Assembly: GCA_025175895.1 (NCBI GenBank)
Contig: CM046005.1
Location: forward strand, 63,450,325 to 63,514,324
Direction of reading: 5' to 3'
Source of the DNA: Wurfbainia villosa
Taxonomy: Eukaryota; Streptophyta; Magnoliopsida; Zingiberales; Zingiberaceae
Length of the DNA: 64,000 bases
The notes under the pieces are model-generated. The model ran no database searches and had not been told where the DNA came from. It was given only the letters and a program-made list of their open reading frames with translations. Shown here one piece after another: positions 11,823 through 22,583 of this stretch. Within the stretch, counting starts at the first letter, position 1. Each line of letters begins with the position of its first letter. Both the position numbers and the translations under genes were made by a program.

Positions 11823-14061
11823 TGTTGGTGCAATCGGCCCAGGTCACGATTGACCAGGACTCGAGTTTGGCTCGAGTGATGTTTTGATGTGTTTTGATGT
11901 TTCGACAAAAACATATGACAATGTAATTGTCATTTGGTAAAGTCCAAGTCTTGAGTACTTGGCATGGAAAGTCCAAGTGGGACACTTGGCATTGGGAAAA
12001 GTCCAAGCATGGGTCTTGGCAATGTAAAGTCCAACATGGGTTGGCAAGGGAAAGTCCAAGCATGGTCTTGGCATTTGAGAAGTCCAAGCATGGTCTTGGC
12101 ATGGAAAGTCCAACATGGGTTGGCATTTGAAGTCCAAGGGGATTGATATTGGCAGCGTAAAGTCCAAGCGGTAGTCTTGGCAGCATAAGTCCAATGGTTG
12201 GCGGCGTAAAGTCCAAGCGGAGTCTTGGCGGCGTAAGTCCAATGTGCCTTGGCGGTGTAGACACCGTTAGCATGACATAGCCGACGGAAGCACCTGAAGG
12301 CTAGCGCGATGGATGAACAAGTCATGGATGACTTGGAGGGATCCGAGAGGCGTGAGGCTGATTGAGGTGACTAGAAGGCTTAGGTCTAGGCTAAGGGTGG
12401 TCTAGCAAGTATGGGGGAACCATACTTGAGTTAAAACCTCATGTTTGAGGTGTGCCAGTCGACTGGTGCCATGTGGCAGTCGACTGGACCAAGTCAACTA
12501 GGGTTTGACTGCGGGTTATGGTCTAGCCGATCGATGGCTCGAGCGGATCGATCGTCGATCGATCCGACCGGTGCTCGAGAATTCGCCTGAGAATCACGAT
12601 AGTCTGTCGGTCGGTGATGGTAGTGGATCCGTTGGACTTATCCGGCGTGGAACTAAGCGTTGTCTCCGCGACAACCCTTGATGGCATCGATCGGTGATGG
12701 TCTCGATCGATCGGTGATCGACTTTTTCCGGCCGCGAGTTGAAGCTATATATGGGCTCGTGGTGGAAGAAAAGGTATGGTTCTTTGAGGCGATTTGGGGC
12801 GATTCTTCTGCAATTCAGGGTCTCCAAGTGCTACTCGATCAACCAAGTGATCAAGCATTCAAAGAGCATTTGTAAAGTGTTTCCTTTACTTGTATTGCTT
12901 TGTATTTCACTATATTGCTTGTATTCATTTGATTATTGTTGTAATCATATTGTACGAGGTTTCTCCACCTCCGGATTGTTCCGAGAAGGAGTTATTTGAT
13001 AGTGGTGTGTGATTGGCATCGCTAGGGCTCATTTGAGCCCGATCCGTGGAGTAGGAACCGTGCGGTTCCGAACCACGTTATATACTCGTGTTAGCGTGTT
13101 GTGTTTTCATTATTGTTATTGTATTATCTATATTCCGCTGCGCTAACGAATTTGTAGACACAACCGCGATTGAATTCCATTGTTTTCATGGATGACTTGG
13201 AGGGATCCGAGAGGCGTGAGGCTGATGGAGGTGACTAGAAGGCTTAGGTCTAGGCTAAGGGTGGTCTAGCAAGTATGGGGGAACCATACTTGAGTTAAAA
13301 CCTCATGTTTGAGGTGTGACATGATCGTGCCATGGCTGTGGCGGTCGGGACCAAGATCAACTAGGGTTTGATATTGCGGGTTATAGCGTCGATCGCCATA
13401 GGTTGGGATCGATGGCTCGGCAGCCAATCATCGTCTGACACCGATCGTGAGAATTCGACCGTACGAGAGCTCCGAGAATGGGATTCGGTGGTGATGGGGA
13501 CTCCATCGGGCCGATCGATGAGTCGTGTCGACCCGATAGTTCAGTTGGACTTAGTTCAGCGTGGAACTAATCGTTGTCTCGACGCGGGCATCGATCGATT
13601 GACGATCGGCCGATCGACGATCGACTTTTTTCAAGACTGAGGTTGAAGCTATATATGAGCTTCGTGGTGGAAGAAAAGGTATGGTTCTTTGAGGCGATTT
13701 GGTAAGTGCTTCAGTCGAGTGCTACTCGCAGTGATCAAACAAAGAGCATTTGTAAAGTGTTTCCTTTACTTGTATTGCTTGTATTTCACTATATTGCTTG
13801 TATTCATTTGATTATTGTTGTAATCATGTTATGCGAGTTTCTCCACCTCGGATTGAAGGAGGTTATTTGATAGTGGTGTGTGATTGGCATCGCTAGGGCT
13901 CATTTAGGCCCGATCCGTGGAAGTAAGGCGCGGTTCGAACCGTTACTTATATGAGGTCGTGTTGTGTTTTAATTATTGCTATTTGCATTATTGCGCAGGT
14001 CTATGTGGTAATAACAACAATTCCGCTAATCACCCCCTTCTAGCGTTACAAAGGTCTAACA
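11823..14061 (+). mobile_element. C LTR, plus strand, with internal 864-bp tandem duplication
   Basis: It starts TGTTGGTGCAATCGG and ends TTACAAAGGTCTAACA. An AGTCCAAG/CTTGG array occupies 11937-12250. Two copies of the downstream part follow (12323-13186 and 13187-14061), both starting TCATGGATGACTTGGAGG or one base off. The first copy keeps CAGTCGACTG palindromes near 12456 and 12477. In the second copy these positions read differently (for example GACATGATCGTG). Both copies contain GAAGCTATATATG (TATA region) and U5-like ends, but only the second has the LTR terminus. Confidence 0.75.
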
Positions 14062-14122
14062 AGTTTTTCTTTTTTTTTACTTTTTTTTTATTTTTAAAAA
14101 AAAAAGTAAAAAAAAAAGTTAG
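14062..14122. repeat. Poly(T)/poly(A) palindrome at the foldback centre
   Basis: T runs broken by AC are followed by A runs broken by GT, giving a near-perfect inverted repeat. The flanks AAGGTCTAACAAG and GTTAGGACTCTTT extend the symmetry. It marks the turn from plus LTR to minus LTR sequence. Confidence 0.75.
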
Positions 14123-14791
14123 GACTCTTTAACTAACAGCTAGAAGTGATTAGCGTGCCATGGATTCAACGCTGGCAGTCTACAAATTCGATCATAGCGG
14201 CGAATATAGATAATACACAATAATAATGAAAACACAACACGCTAATGGTATATAACGCGGTTGAACCGGATCCTCGCGGATCGGCTCAAATGAGCTCATG
14301 CGTGCCAATCACACACCACTATCAAGCTAACCCCTTGCTCGCAACCGAGGTGAAAACGCATAATATGATTCAATACGACAATAATCATGAATACAAGCAA
14401 TATGTATGAGAATATAAGCAATACAAGTGCAGCGAACACTTTACAAATGCTCTTTCTTTGAATGCTTGATCACTGATTGTGAGTAGCACTGGAGACCTAG
14501 TGCAAAGAAGCTCGCCCAAATCGCCTCAAAGAACCATACCTTTTCTTCCACCACACACGGCCCATATATAGTTCAATCGGCCCGAAAAAGATTGATCGAC
14601 CGGCCCGATCGAGACCATCGCAATGATCGATAACTGTCGCGATGAACAAACGGCCAGTTACGTTACGCCGGATGAAGTCCAGGTTGGCAAATGATCGTTT
14701 GGCTCGGGTCATGTTTGGGGGAAGAACATTGATACCAGGATTTGAGTTAGTATTCTAATCAAGGTATTATTGGTTTTGTCGCGTCTCAGAT
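14115..14791 (-). mobile_element. C LTR piece, minus strand, degraded
   Basis: Reverse complement of the 3' half of the C LTR: CTAGAAGTGATTAGCG, then the matches to GCGCTAACG, TTGTATTCAT and the GAAGCTATATATG region. Similarity fades around 14700. Bases 14700-14791 have no match I can see in the window. Confidence 0.65.
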
Positions 14792-15632
14792 TGTTAACGC
14801 AGTCACGACGACCAAGACTCGCTCGAGTTTGATGTTTTGATGTGTTTTGATGTTTACGACAAAACATATGACAATGTAATTGTCATTTGGTAAGAATCAA
14901 GTCTTGAGTACTTGGCATGGAAAAATCAAGTGGGACCTTGGCATTGCAGTCGAAAGGGTCCAGCATGGGTCTTGGCACAACATGGGTTTGATGAAAGTCA
15001 ACATGGTGGCATTTGCAGTCGGTCTTGGCATGGAAAGTCAACATGGGTTGGCATTTTGAAGTCAGGATTGATATTGGCGGCGGCGCGGTAGTGGCCTAAA
15101 TGGCAATGGTTGGCGTAAATCTGCTTAGCGGCGTAAATCAAGCTTGGCGTGTAGACACCGTTAGCATAACATAGTCGCGGCACCGGTGTTGGCGCGATGA
15201 GGCGGATGGATGTGCGGATGGATGAATCAAGTCATGGATGACTTGGAGCGATCAGCGATGGGTGGTAGCCAGGCGAAGCAAGGGTGGTCTAGCATACTTG
15301 AGTTAAAACCTCATGTTTGAGTGTGCCCGGTCGGCCCGTATGCCATGGTGGTGGCCATGGACCAAGTGATCCAACTAGGGTTTACTGCGGGTTATGAATT
15401 GGACTGCCGGCCGACCGCTTATAGGTTAGCCGATCGATGGCGCAGCGATCGGATCGTCCGGGCCGATCGGCGGTGCTCGGAAATTCCCGGCCACGGAATG
15501 AGTCGAGACTCGGTGAGTGAGGACTCCATCGGTCGGCGATGGTCTGTCCGGTCGGATGATAGCCCGGGATTGGACTTATCCAGCGTGGAACTAGAACCAG
15601 TTGTCTCACGACAACAGCGGCATCGGTCACGC
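14792..15632 (+). mobile_element. C LTR piece, plus strand, badly degraded
   Basis: It follows the first part of the C LTR from TGTTAACGCAG to the GTTGTCTCACGACAAC block (near 15600), but with many single-base losses. AGTCCAAG units become ATCAAG or AGTCAAC, and the palindromes become CGGTCGG-like strings. The error pattern is unlike normal LTR decay in the neighbouring copies. Confidence 0.6.
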
Positions 15633-16360
15633 ACACCTCAAACATGGGGTTTTAACTCAGTATGGTTCCCCATGCTTGCTAGACCACTAAGCCTAGACTA
15701 AGCCTTCTAGTCACCTCCATCGACCTCACGCCTCTCGGATCCCTCCAAGTCATCCATGACTTGTTCATCCATCGCATAGCTTCGGTGCTATCTCCTACGG
15801 GCTATGTCATGCTAACCTGTCCACCGCCAGCCTATTGGACTTACGCCGCCAAGACTGCTTGGACTTTACGCCCACAACCATTGGACTTATCTTTGCCCAA
15901 GACTACCGGGCTTGGACTTTACGCCAATATCAATCCGTCGACTTCAAATGCCAACCCATGTTGGACTTTCCATGCACAAGACCATGCTTGGACTTTCAAA
16001 TGTCCAAGCAACCATGCTTCAAATTCCTTATCAACCCAAATGTTGACTTACATCTCCCCAAGACCCATGTTGACTTTTTCTCAATGCCATTCCCCGTCCA
16101 ATGAGATCTTACAATCTCTCCCTTGGTTCAAAAATACCTAGGATGCCTACCATCTTCCTAGTGATAAGTCCCATATCACTCAAGAGAGGCAATCCTAATC
16201 ACTCTCCCAATTTCCAAATTGGGTTTCTAAAAAATCCATCAATTTCCCAAATTGATAACATTCCCATAACTTCTCCTTTTCAAGGAGAAAAACACATCCA
16301 TCATCCCAAGATGGATACCTCCCCCTAAAGGCTTGCTCCCCCTTGACCATTGCACCAACA
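15633..16360 (-). mobile_element. C-family LTR, minus strand, 3' LTR of the gag-only element
   Basis: On the minus strand it starts TGTTGGTGCAATGG at 16360 and runs to the CATGTTTGAGGTGTG block at 15633. It contains the CTTGG/CCAAG array in reverse. It is next to the 3' non-coding region of the minus-strand gag element. It joins the plus piece head-on at 15632/15633. Confidence 0.7.
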
Positions 16361-17804
16361 ATGTCCTTGGGGAGTCCCTAAGCCAATAGGAACTCTAAAT
16401 CATCAAAATTAAGGTTGGAAATTCAACATTGAACTTTCCACCACCTCAATTTGATACTTTGACCTAACACCTCTCCAAATCCATATCCAATGAATTTTCA
16501 CCCTTCATAATGCTTCCCAAAGCATATCCTCGAGTTAGGAGTGGTTAGGGACCTTTACCGTAGCTGAATTCGGGTTAAACAAACCTTGTCAACCCAAAAT
16601 CAGCCTTGGCAGTCGACTCTGTCAGATAACGATCATTGCCATACCCATCATCGAGCCACCCAAGGCGGTTGGTGATAATCAAAATCCGATTTTCAGTTAT
16701 CAGAAATGAATTTCAAAAAATCATAAATAATTTTACGTTTATCGAAAAATCACGAAATTTGATACGTATAATACTTATTACCAATACAATGGGTGAAAAA
16801 TGTTTGAAAATTATTTTACCCATTAAATAGTGACATTGGTACAAAGTTCAAGAACATTAAAATTTACAATGTTTTGGCCCTACTTTGTATCAACTTCATC
16901 AATGGTGATTGCTATCGAAAGATAGACTTCACCAAGGTTTTCAAAATGATTTTAAAATGTTTTCAAAACCTTATTTTGGATCATATTCCTTGGGCTCTAT
17001 GCACATGACTTGTACACAAGCTTTCCCAATGATCCACAATTAAAATTAGATGAGTTTTAGTTCATCTAGATGCAAAAACTATGCATCTTGAACTTAACTC
17101 ATATCCTAGCATCTCACATGTATCTAAGGTGTATAAATACACATACATGTCAATTGAATGTGAGATGTGGGTTTTGTTCACCCTAAACTAGGGTTTCATG
17201 CATTTTACAAGGCAACCCTACTTGATTCCCTTATAAATGGGACTCCAAGTCATGCCATTGTCCTTAAATCAATTTTAATCAAATTAACTTAAATGCATGA
17301 ATGATTATGGCATTTGAAATGATATAAATAGGCATATGCTCATAATCATGATGTCATGGCATAAGATGAAATCTAAAAACACATGACATTACTCCTTAAA
17401 TCCTAAACATGAACATGACATTTTATATGATTAAAATAAACATGATGTCATGGCATGTTATATGGCAAACAAAGCATGACATATAAAATATATAGGTATA
17501 GCAATACCTAAATTTTAATATTAGTTGTCATTTGTTGGGATTAAGTTCATTTTGCCATATTTCTATTTTTCTCCCAAGTGTGCCAAAATCCAAAATGGCA
17601 CACTAACCTCTAAACCTAAATTGTGCCAAAATGATCATTTTATCAAACTTCATAATTAATATTGGCACATCCTAAAGACTTTTAGGATTATGATTCAAAA
17701 CACATTCCCAAGGTAACCTCAACCTTGAAAATGACCTAAAGTGCCACCTTAACCATGGTTAGGTTAACTACCCTTCCATTTAAAGTTGGCACACCCTAAC
17801 CCAT
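16361..17804 (-). other. 3' non-coding region of the C gag element, no pol
   Basis: About 1.4 kb lies between the end of gag and the LTR on the minus strand. I find no protease, integrase, RT or RNase H motif on either strand. It contains short conserved blocks of this family's 3' region (for example reversed CTCTAAGCA- and CATCTCACA-like stretches near 17100-17170) and a CTCCCCC tract near 16336. Confidence 0.65.
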
Positions 17805-19443
17805 CTAGCGTGAATCAATCACGCTCTTAGGAACCCAAAACCTATTTGAGCTCCTAGGGTTAATTAGGTATTCCTTAGGGATAACCTCCCTAGATACCTT
17901 CCTAATGACCCTCCTAGGCTTGGTAGCCTTGGTCATTTGGGTCTTACCTAGGTTGACACTAGGGGTAACTCCCCTTGCAACCTTCTTAGTGGCCACCCTA
18001 GGTTTCCTAGAAACCTTAGCCACTAGGCACACACCATGGTCAACTCTAGGGATGACTTCCCTATTGACCTTGGTCTTCCTAGACCTAGTTAGTGTTTCAT
18101 AGTCAAATGGAACACTATGGTAAGCCACCTTAGGCTTAGGTTTGTGACCCAAACCTTTCTTGCCCTTGGTTGACTTTTGACTCTTAGGTCCTACTTGTTG
18201 ACTTTGACTATTTGACCTAAAAGTTTGACCAATTGACCCTTGCATTTGATTTTGCATAATTTTAAGGGTCTTTTCTAGTTTTTCAAGTCTTGACCTCAAG
18301 ACTTGATTTTCCTTTTCTAATATCTTAATTTTTAATTTTTTATTTTCTCTTGAGATATTTTTATTTCTAGGCATATGTCTAGATTTCTTAGCATTAAAAC
18401 CTAGATGTTCTCCTATTTTCTTAATGCTTTCCTTAGGTAAAATATTTTTAGGGATATTAGTCCCAAATTTCTTCCTATTTCCTAAGTGAACACTCTTAGC
18501 ACCTAAGCAAATATGTCTATTAGTTCTAGCATGCTTTTCATGTACAATAGCAAGAGAATTAAAAGCATGCTTTTGCCTAGAAATTGAAGGTGCATTAACA
18601 AATTTTACCTTAGGGTTTGCCTTGGAGGCTCCCCTACTTGTGTAGCTCCTTCTTGCCCTTCTTCTTCCCCCTTGGGCATTGACTCCGGTAATGTCCCGGT
18701 TGTCGGCATTTGAAGCAAACGACTTGCTCCTTGCTTTTAGACGTTGGGGGACCGGCATCCTTGACCTTTGGAGCCGGTGGAGCTTTCTTGATCTTTTTAG
18801 GACACTTACTCTTGTAATGTCCTTGCTCCCTACACTCAAAGTAAATTATATTATTTTTATTTTGAATTGAGGTGTTTGAGTTACCGATGGTGGTGGAGAC
18901 CGGAGTTGGACTTTGAGCTTCTTCATCTTGACCGGATGTTGAAGGCTCTTCTTGAGGTTGCTCCGGTATCGAGGATGGTCTCTCCTCCTCAATCCTAGAA
19001 GTGGATGCTTCTTCCACTTCTTCCACCTCTTCTTCTTCTTCTTGCTCCGATTCGGAAGTTGACTCCATCTCAACTTCCGATTCCTCACTTTCACTCGAGG
19101 ATGAGCTCTCCTCATGGAATCTTGCCAATTTCTTCCATAGCTCCTTGGCATATGTGTACTCCCCTAGCTTGCACAAAACGTCATTAGGAATTAAATCTTC
19201 TAAAAGTTTTGTTACCTTAATTTCGGTCTTGAGATTTTGGCGTTGTTCTTTGGTCCACTTTTTCAATTTGAGGACCTTTCCCTTCTTGTCCCTAGGGGGT
19301 TCAAAGCTTTTAACGAGGATGAACCAATCCTCTATGTTCTTCATCAAGAACTTCTCCATTCTTGATCTCCACGCCGGAAAATCTTCTCGGTCGTATGGCG
19401 GTGGAGTATTGATGTCCCCGCCCCATCTTTCTTGAAGCTCCAT
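17805..19443 (-). pseudogene. gag: C gag with two zinc knuckles and no central segment
   Basis: Start chosen at 19443 (MELQERWGGD), which fits other gags here; an in-frame Met at 19494 overlaps the primer site. Order on the minus strand: N-terminal gag region (YDREDFPAWRSRMEKFLM), helix ending KKLARFHE, then directly an acidic Ser/Glu stretch. Two knuckles follow. The first is FECREQGHYKSKC with the leading Cys replaced by Tyr; the second is CFKCRQPGHYRSQC, intact. The frame shifts near 18640-18690; the remainder (to 17805) is a basic stretch, then a coiled coil (KLKIKILEKENQVLRSRLEKLEKTLKIMQ) and the family end FWVPKSVI. The usual central gag segment (QMHGRFKEIVN... to LFCEFELHE in B) is absent. 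No pol follows. Confidence 0.8.
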
Positions 19444-19494
19444 CGTCTTCCCTCTAGCTTCTTGACTCCGGTTGTTAGACCGTTGAAGAGCCAC

Positions 19495-19509
19495 CAGGCT
19501 CTGATACCA
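19495..19509 (-). other. Primer binding site of the C gag element
   Basis: On the minus strand it reads TGGTATCAGAGCCTG, tRNA-Met type, and lies just inside the minus LTR end at 19512. Confidence 0.8.
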
Positions 19510-19511
19510 CT

Positions 19512-19569
19512 TGTTAGGACCTTTGTAACGCTAGAAGGGGGGGTGATTAGCGTTACAAAGGTCCTAACA
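19512..19569. repeat. 58-bp hairpin: fused inverted LTR ends
   Basis: Perfect 21-bp arms (19512-19532 and 19549-19569) flank a 16-bp loop AGAAGGGGGGGTGATT. The left arm plus loop is the end of a minus LTR. The right arm is the end of a plus LTR, and TTAGG follows immediately. The two LTR ends share the microhomology TAGCG at the junction. Confidence 0.85.
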
Positions 19570-20489
19570 TTAGGAACATGTGAGATGATAGGGAAGGTGT
19601 ACTTGGCTCATCATGCTTGTTATGCTGCATTACTATGAGCCAATGACACACCTAGAGACATGAATACCTCATGGACCAATCATTGGGAAGGCTTGTATTC
19701 AAGTAATGAATACATAGCTCTAAGAACATGGTTGGAAATTCTAAATCATATATATTTTAAACTATGTTCATCATATTTTGAAAAATAGTTTTCAAGTGGA
19801 AGACAAAAGTGATACAAAGTTTGCAAAAACATTAGAACTTTTGTTAGTTTCCAAGTTTGTATAAATCTCGAAATCTGGAAAACAATTATTTTTCAAACTA
19901 TTTTTCCTTGATAAAGTATGATTTTAGAAATATGTACGCAAAATTACGTGATTTTTTGAGATTTTTGGAATTTCTAACGCATTTGAATTTAATTTGAAAA
20001 ATTTGAAATTGATTAAAGCTTATCGATCGTTCGTTGAAACCAGTCAGTGATCTATCGTGACTTCCGACAAATAGCTTCATTTTGTGATATTTAGTGTATC
20101 CTTTATGCCCTAACACTCTAGCATGATAATATTGGGTATATTAACACTTGTGTAATTGTTTCATGCAATGTTCTAGGGGGAGTTTTCATAATGTATATCT
20201 TTTCGTCCCAAAACTTACATTGTTGGGGCAAAGTTAGGACTTAACCTTCAAACTTTTGTCATGCTTTGCTTCAAATGTTCGTCACACATCACATAGCATA
20301 TCTTGGATTAAGGGGGAGCTTAATTTCAGTCTTATACCTTAGTCCAAGATACAACAACCTTAATTCTTTCAAGAAATCTATGAATTCTTCTCTTTCTGAT
20401 GTATGTCAAAGGGGGAGAAGGAATGGTTAAGTTAGAATTCATATTATGTGCATATTGAAAAAACCTAACTTATATGATTGTCAAACATC

Positions 20490-20502
20490 AAAAAGGGGGA
20501 GA
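20490..20502 (+). other. Polypurine tract of B
   Basis: AAAAAGGGGGAGA lies one base before the 3' LTR start. Confidence 0.88.
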
Positions 20503-20503
20503 T

Positions 20504-21787
20504 TGTTGGTGCAACAATGCCCCAAGCATTTATATGTTTTGATGTTTGGATAATCATCTAAGTTAGGCAATGCTTTGTGATCTAATTATGAATATGTTTG
20601 AGTGACAGGGAAATCCAAGTATGAAGACTTGGTAAAAGAAAAGTCCAGGTATGATCTTGGCAAGGGAAGTCCAAGGGATGGATTTGGCAGCGTAAGACCA
20701 AGTTTGTAGTCTTGGCAGCGTAAAGTCCAAATGAACCTTGGCAAAGGGAAGTCAAAGGGATGGACTTGACAGCGTAAGACCAACCTTATAGTCTTGGCAG
20801 CGTAAAGTCCAAGTGAACTTTGGCAAAGGAAGTCCAAAGTAAAGTCTTGGTAGCATAAGTCCAAGCTTGTAGTCTTGGCGGCGTAAAGTCCAAGCATTTG
20901 GCAACCCAAGACATGACGAGGCCGAAGGAAACTCTTGAAGGTAGGTGCAAGGCTGAAGGAAGAGTTAGAAGGTCAAGTCTAGGTCTAGGGGATAAAATCA
21001 AGTATGAAATATTCATACTTGATGAGTATCAGTCGACTGATATGATGTATTAGTCGATCGTCAGCGTTGATCGAGTCGGTGAAACCACGACAATCGATCG
21101 ACTTCCTTCATTGCAATGATCGATGTTGATGTTCGACTGCCAAAGGTAGCAGTCGACTGATCAAGGAAAAATTCGCCACAGAATGCAGTCTCACTCGACT
21201 GATCACTCCATCAGTCGACTGATGGAGGGATCACTCGACTGATAGGCCTCCCGTTGGAAATGGCGACTGTGAATCCCCGCGGATCGGCTTTGTCAGAAGC
21301 CGTTAGCTTCGACGGCAGTCGACTGATGGTGATCATCAGCCTACAGATCAATGTCCAACGGGAAAAATAGCCCTTCTTCTATAAGAAGGGGCCTTGGGGA
21401 GCTTGGTAAAGTAAGTGCTCTTATTCCTAAATACACCCTTGTGCTCACCAAGTCTTCTCCAAGTGTTTTTATGTTTCTAAACCTCCTCTTCTCTAATCTT
21501 AATCTTCCATCATTGTAAAGAAGAGGAGTGCATTGTAAGACAAGGTTTCTCCACCTTGGTTCATCCAAAGGAGGTTTTAGTGAAGATTGGCTAGGGCTAA
21601 TCCACCTTACGGATTACCGTAGAGTAGGAGCGTCATCTCCGAACCACGTACATCGGGTGTTAGCATTGTTTTCTTGTTTCGTATTCTTATTTACATTTGT
21701 ATTTGTATTGCTTATGCTAACATATTTTGTAGAAACGAAGAAAGGCTAATCACCCCCCCCCCTCTAGCCATTACAAAAATCCTAACA
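20504..21787 (+). mobile_element. Element B 3' LTR
   Basis: It matches the 5' LTR 5632-6944 from TGTTGGTGCAACAATGCC to CCTAACA and is followed by ACGAG. It is highly similar over most of its length. A patch at about 21045-21135 is scrambled relative to 6168-6290: AGTCGACT sites are replaced by ATCGATCG-like strings with deletions. Confidence 0.9.
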
Positions 21788-22078
21788 ACGAGGAGAGGGG
21801 GAGTGTCCCTCTACCTCAAGCTTTTGTGGTTTTTTGTATTCGATTAACTCCTTCCTCTAACGAGGAGGAGTTCGTTAGTGCTTTGCCCTCCGTGCATGGT
21901 CAAGGACCACTAGGGCCTTGGAGTAGTAGCTGAAGGCTACGAACCAAGTAAAAATTATATTGTCTCATTTATTTTGCATTTATCTTCCGTTGTGTTTACT
22001 TGTGTCTTGAAACGAATTCGAATGAAAAAGTTTCTATCGTTATTCACCCCCTCCTTTAGCAATCCGCTCGATCCAACA
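21788..22078 (+). mobile_element. Element A 3' LTR, right piece
   Basis: This is the R/U5 part of the LTR begun at 4804. It starts with the duplicated ACGAG and ends CGATCCAACA, like the LTRs of element I. The next five bases (GTTTA, 22079-22083) would be the right target copy of A. Confidence 0.88.
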
Positions 22079-22301
22079 GTTTAAGTTCAAAGTTGTTTGC
22101 CAAAATGGATCGTCTAGCTATACTAGTCCTAAATCCTCTAGCGCTAGGAGCTACATAATCCCGCAGAGGTTGGCTACCTATATTTACTTCGGATGCAACT
22201 TGGTCCTCCATCCTCTTTTGTTCAGCTCTCCGACGATGATAGGTTCGTTTGATTTCTAAATCGATCGGAATCAGGCCTTCCGATCCTAAGAATCTAAGCA
22301 T
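22079..22301 (-). pseudogene. gag: Ty3/gypsy gag, N-terminal fragment
   Basis: The minus-strand frame from Met at 22301 reads an N-terminal segment with PIDLEIKRTYHRRRAEQKR, then LRDYVAPSARGF and IARRSILANNFELK. The last part resembles the conserved N-terminal motif of Athila/Tat-type gag proteins (LRDY...NNFE). It is cut at 22079 by the insertion of element A; the remaining gag and pol would lie to the left of A, outside the window. The open frame that continues to 22056 enters the LTR of A and is not part of the protein. Confidence 0.65.
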
Positions 22302-22557
22302 ACGAATAACCGAGCCACAAAAATTAGAAGTACTACCTAATACTAAAAAATAGGAAATAAACAAATCTAGCTAACAAAATCAAAAAGCCAATAAGGAAAT
22401 AAAAAACTACTGCTAAAATAAAATAACAACTAAATCTAGATATGGAAAATCTAAAATTGAAGTAAAATAAATAAAAAGGAAATAAAGCAAGTAAGTAAAT
22501 AAAATCCCAAGTCCGATCCAATTATCCATTTCTCGATTCGATATCGAATCGATCAAT

Positions 22558-22574
22558 CCCCGGCAACGACACCA
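22558..22574 (-). other. Primer binding site, tRNA-Asp type
   Basis: On the minus strand it reads TGGTGTCGTTGCCGGGG. This is close to the TGGCGCCGTTGCCGGGG primer site of Tat/Athila Ty3/gypsy elements and unlike the tRNA-Met sites of all the copia elements here. Confidence 0.75.
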
Positions 22575-22583
22575 AAAACTTAA

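Larger units (their letters stand above)
11823..19569 (+). mobile_element. Element C, rearranged copia insertion with foldback LTR pieces
   Basis: The insertion is bounded by TTAGG at 11818-11822 and 19570-19574, and B resumes on both sides, so the borders are firm. Its left end is a plus-strand LTR start (TGTTGGTGCAATCGG) and its right end a plus-strand LTR terminus (...GGTCCTAACA), yet the internal gag (17805-19443) and primer site are minus strand. Between them are alternating LTR pieces: plus 11823-14061, minus about 14115-14700, plus 14792-15632, minus 15633-16360. I read this as a plus LTR invaded by a minus element of the same family and then rearranged. An assembly error in the palindromic middle is also possible. 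Confidence 0.8.
11719..20489 (+). other. Element B 3' non-coding region, split by C
   Basis: The real B sequence is 11719-11822 and 19570-20489; C lies between. Matching sequence, reversed, is at about 34816-36126 in H (for example the CTCTAAGAACATGRTTGGAAAT block near 19731). It contains AGGGGGAG tracts near 20175, 20310 and 20411, and no conserved ORF. Confidence 0.75.
5632..21787 (+). mobile_element. Element B, complete SIRE-like copia element with C nested in it
   Basis: The parts are 5' LTR 5632-6944, primer site 6947, gag 6999-8618, pol 8619-11718, 3' non-coding 11719-11822 plus 19570-20489, polypurine tract 20490 and 3' LTR 20504-21787. The flanking 5-bp duplication ACGAG (5627-5631; 21788-21792) shows a single integration event into the LTR of A. 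Without C (11823-19569) the element is about 8.4 kb. It is related to minus-strand H in LTR start, gag and pol. The coding region carries at least one frameshift and two nonsense codons besides the gag-pol UAG. Confidence 0.92.
2143..22078 (+). mobile_element. Element A, 3' part of a SIRE-like copia element, split by B
   Basis: Contents are an integrase-RT linker, RT and RNase H (2143-3887), a purine-rich 3' non-coding region, a polypurine tract and a 3' LTR (4804-5631 continued at 21788-22078). Everything from 5632 to 21787 is inserted element B. A belongs to the same family as element I: its coding region is close to 50760-52497 and its LTR to 45559-46729. It is itself inserted in the gag of a minus-strand Ty3/gypsy element that resumes at 22079. 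The 5' half of A lies to the left of the window or is lost. Confidence 0.85.

Noticed and set aside
22056..22364. 102-residue minus ORF taken as one gene
   Set aside because: Its last residues are in the LTR of A. Only 22079-22301 is Ty3/gypsy gag.
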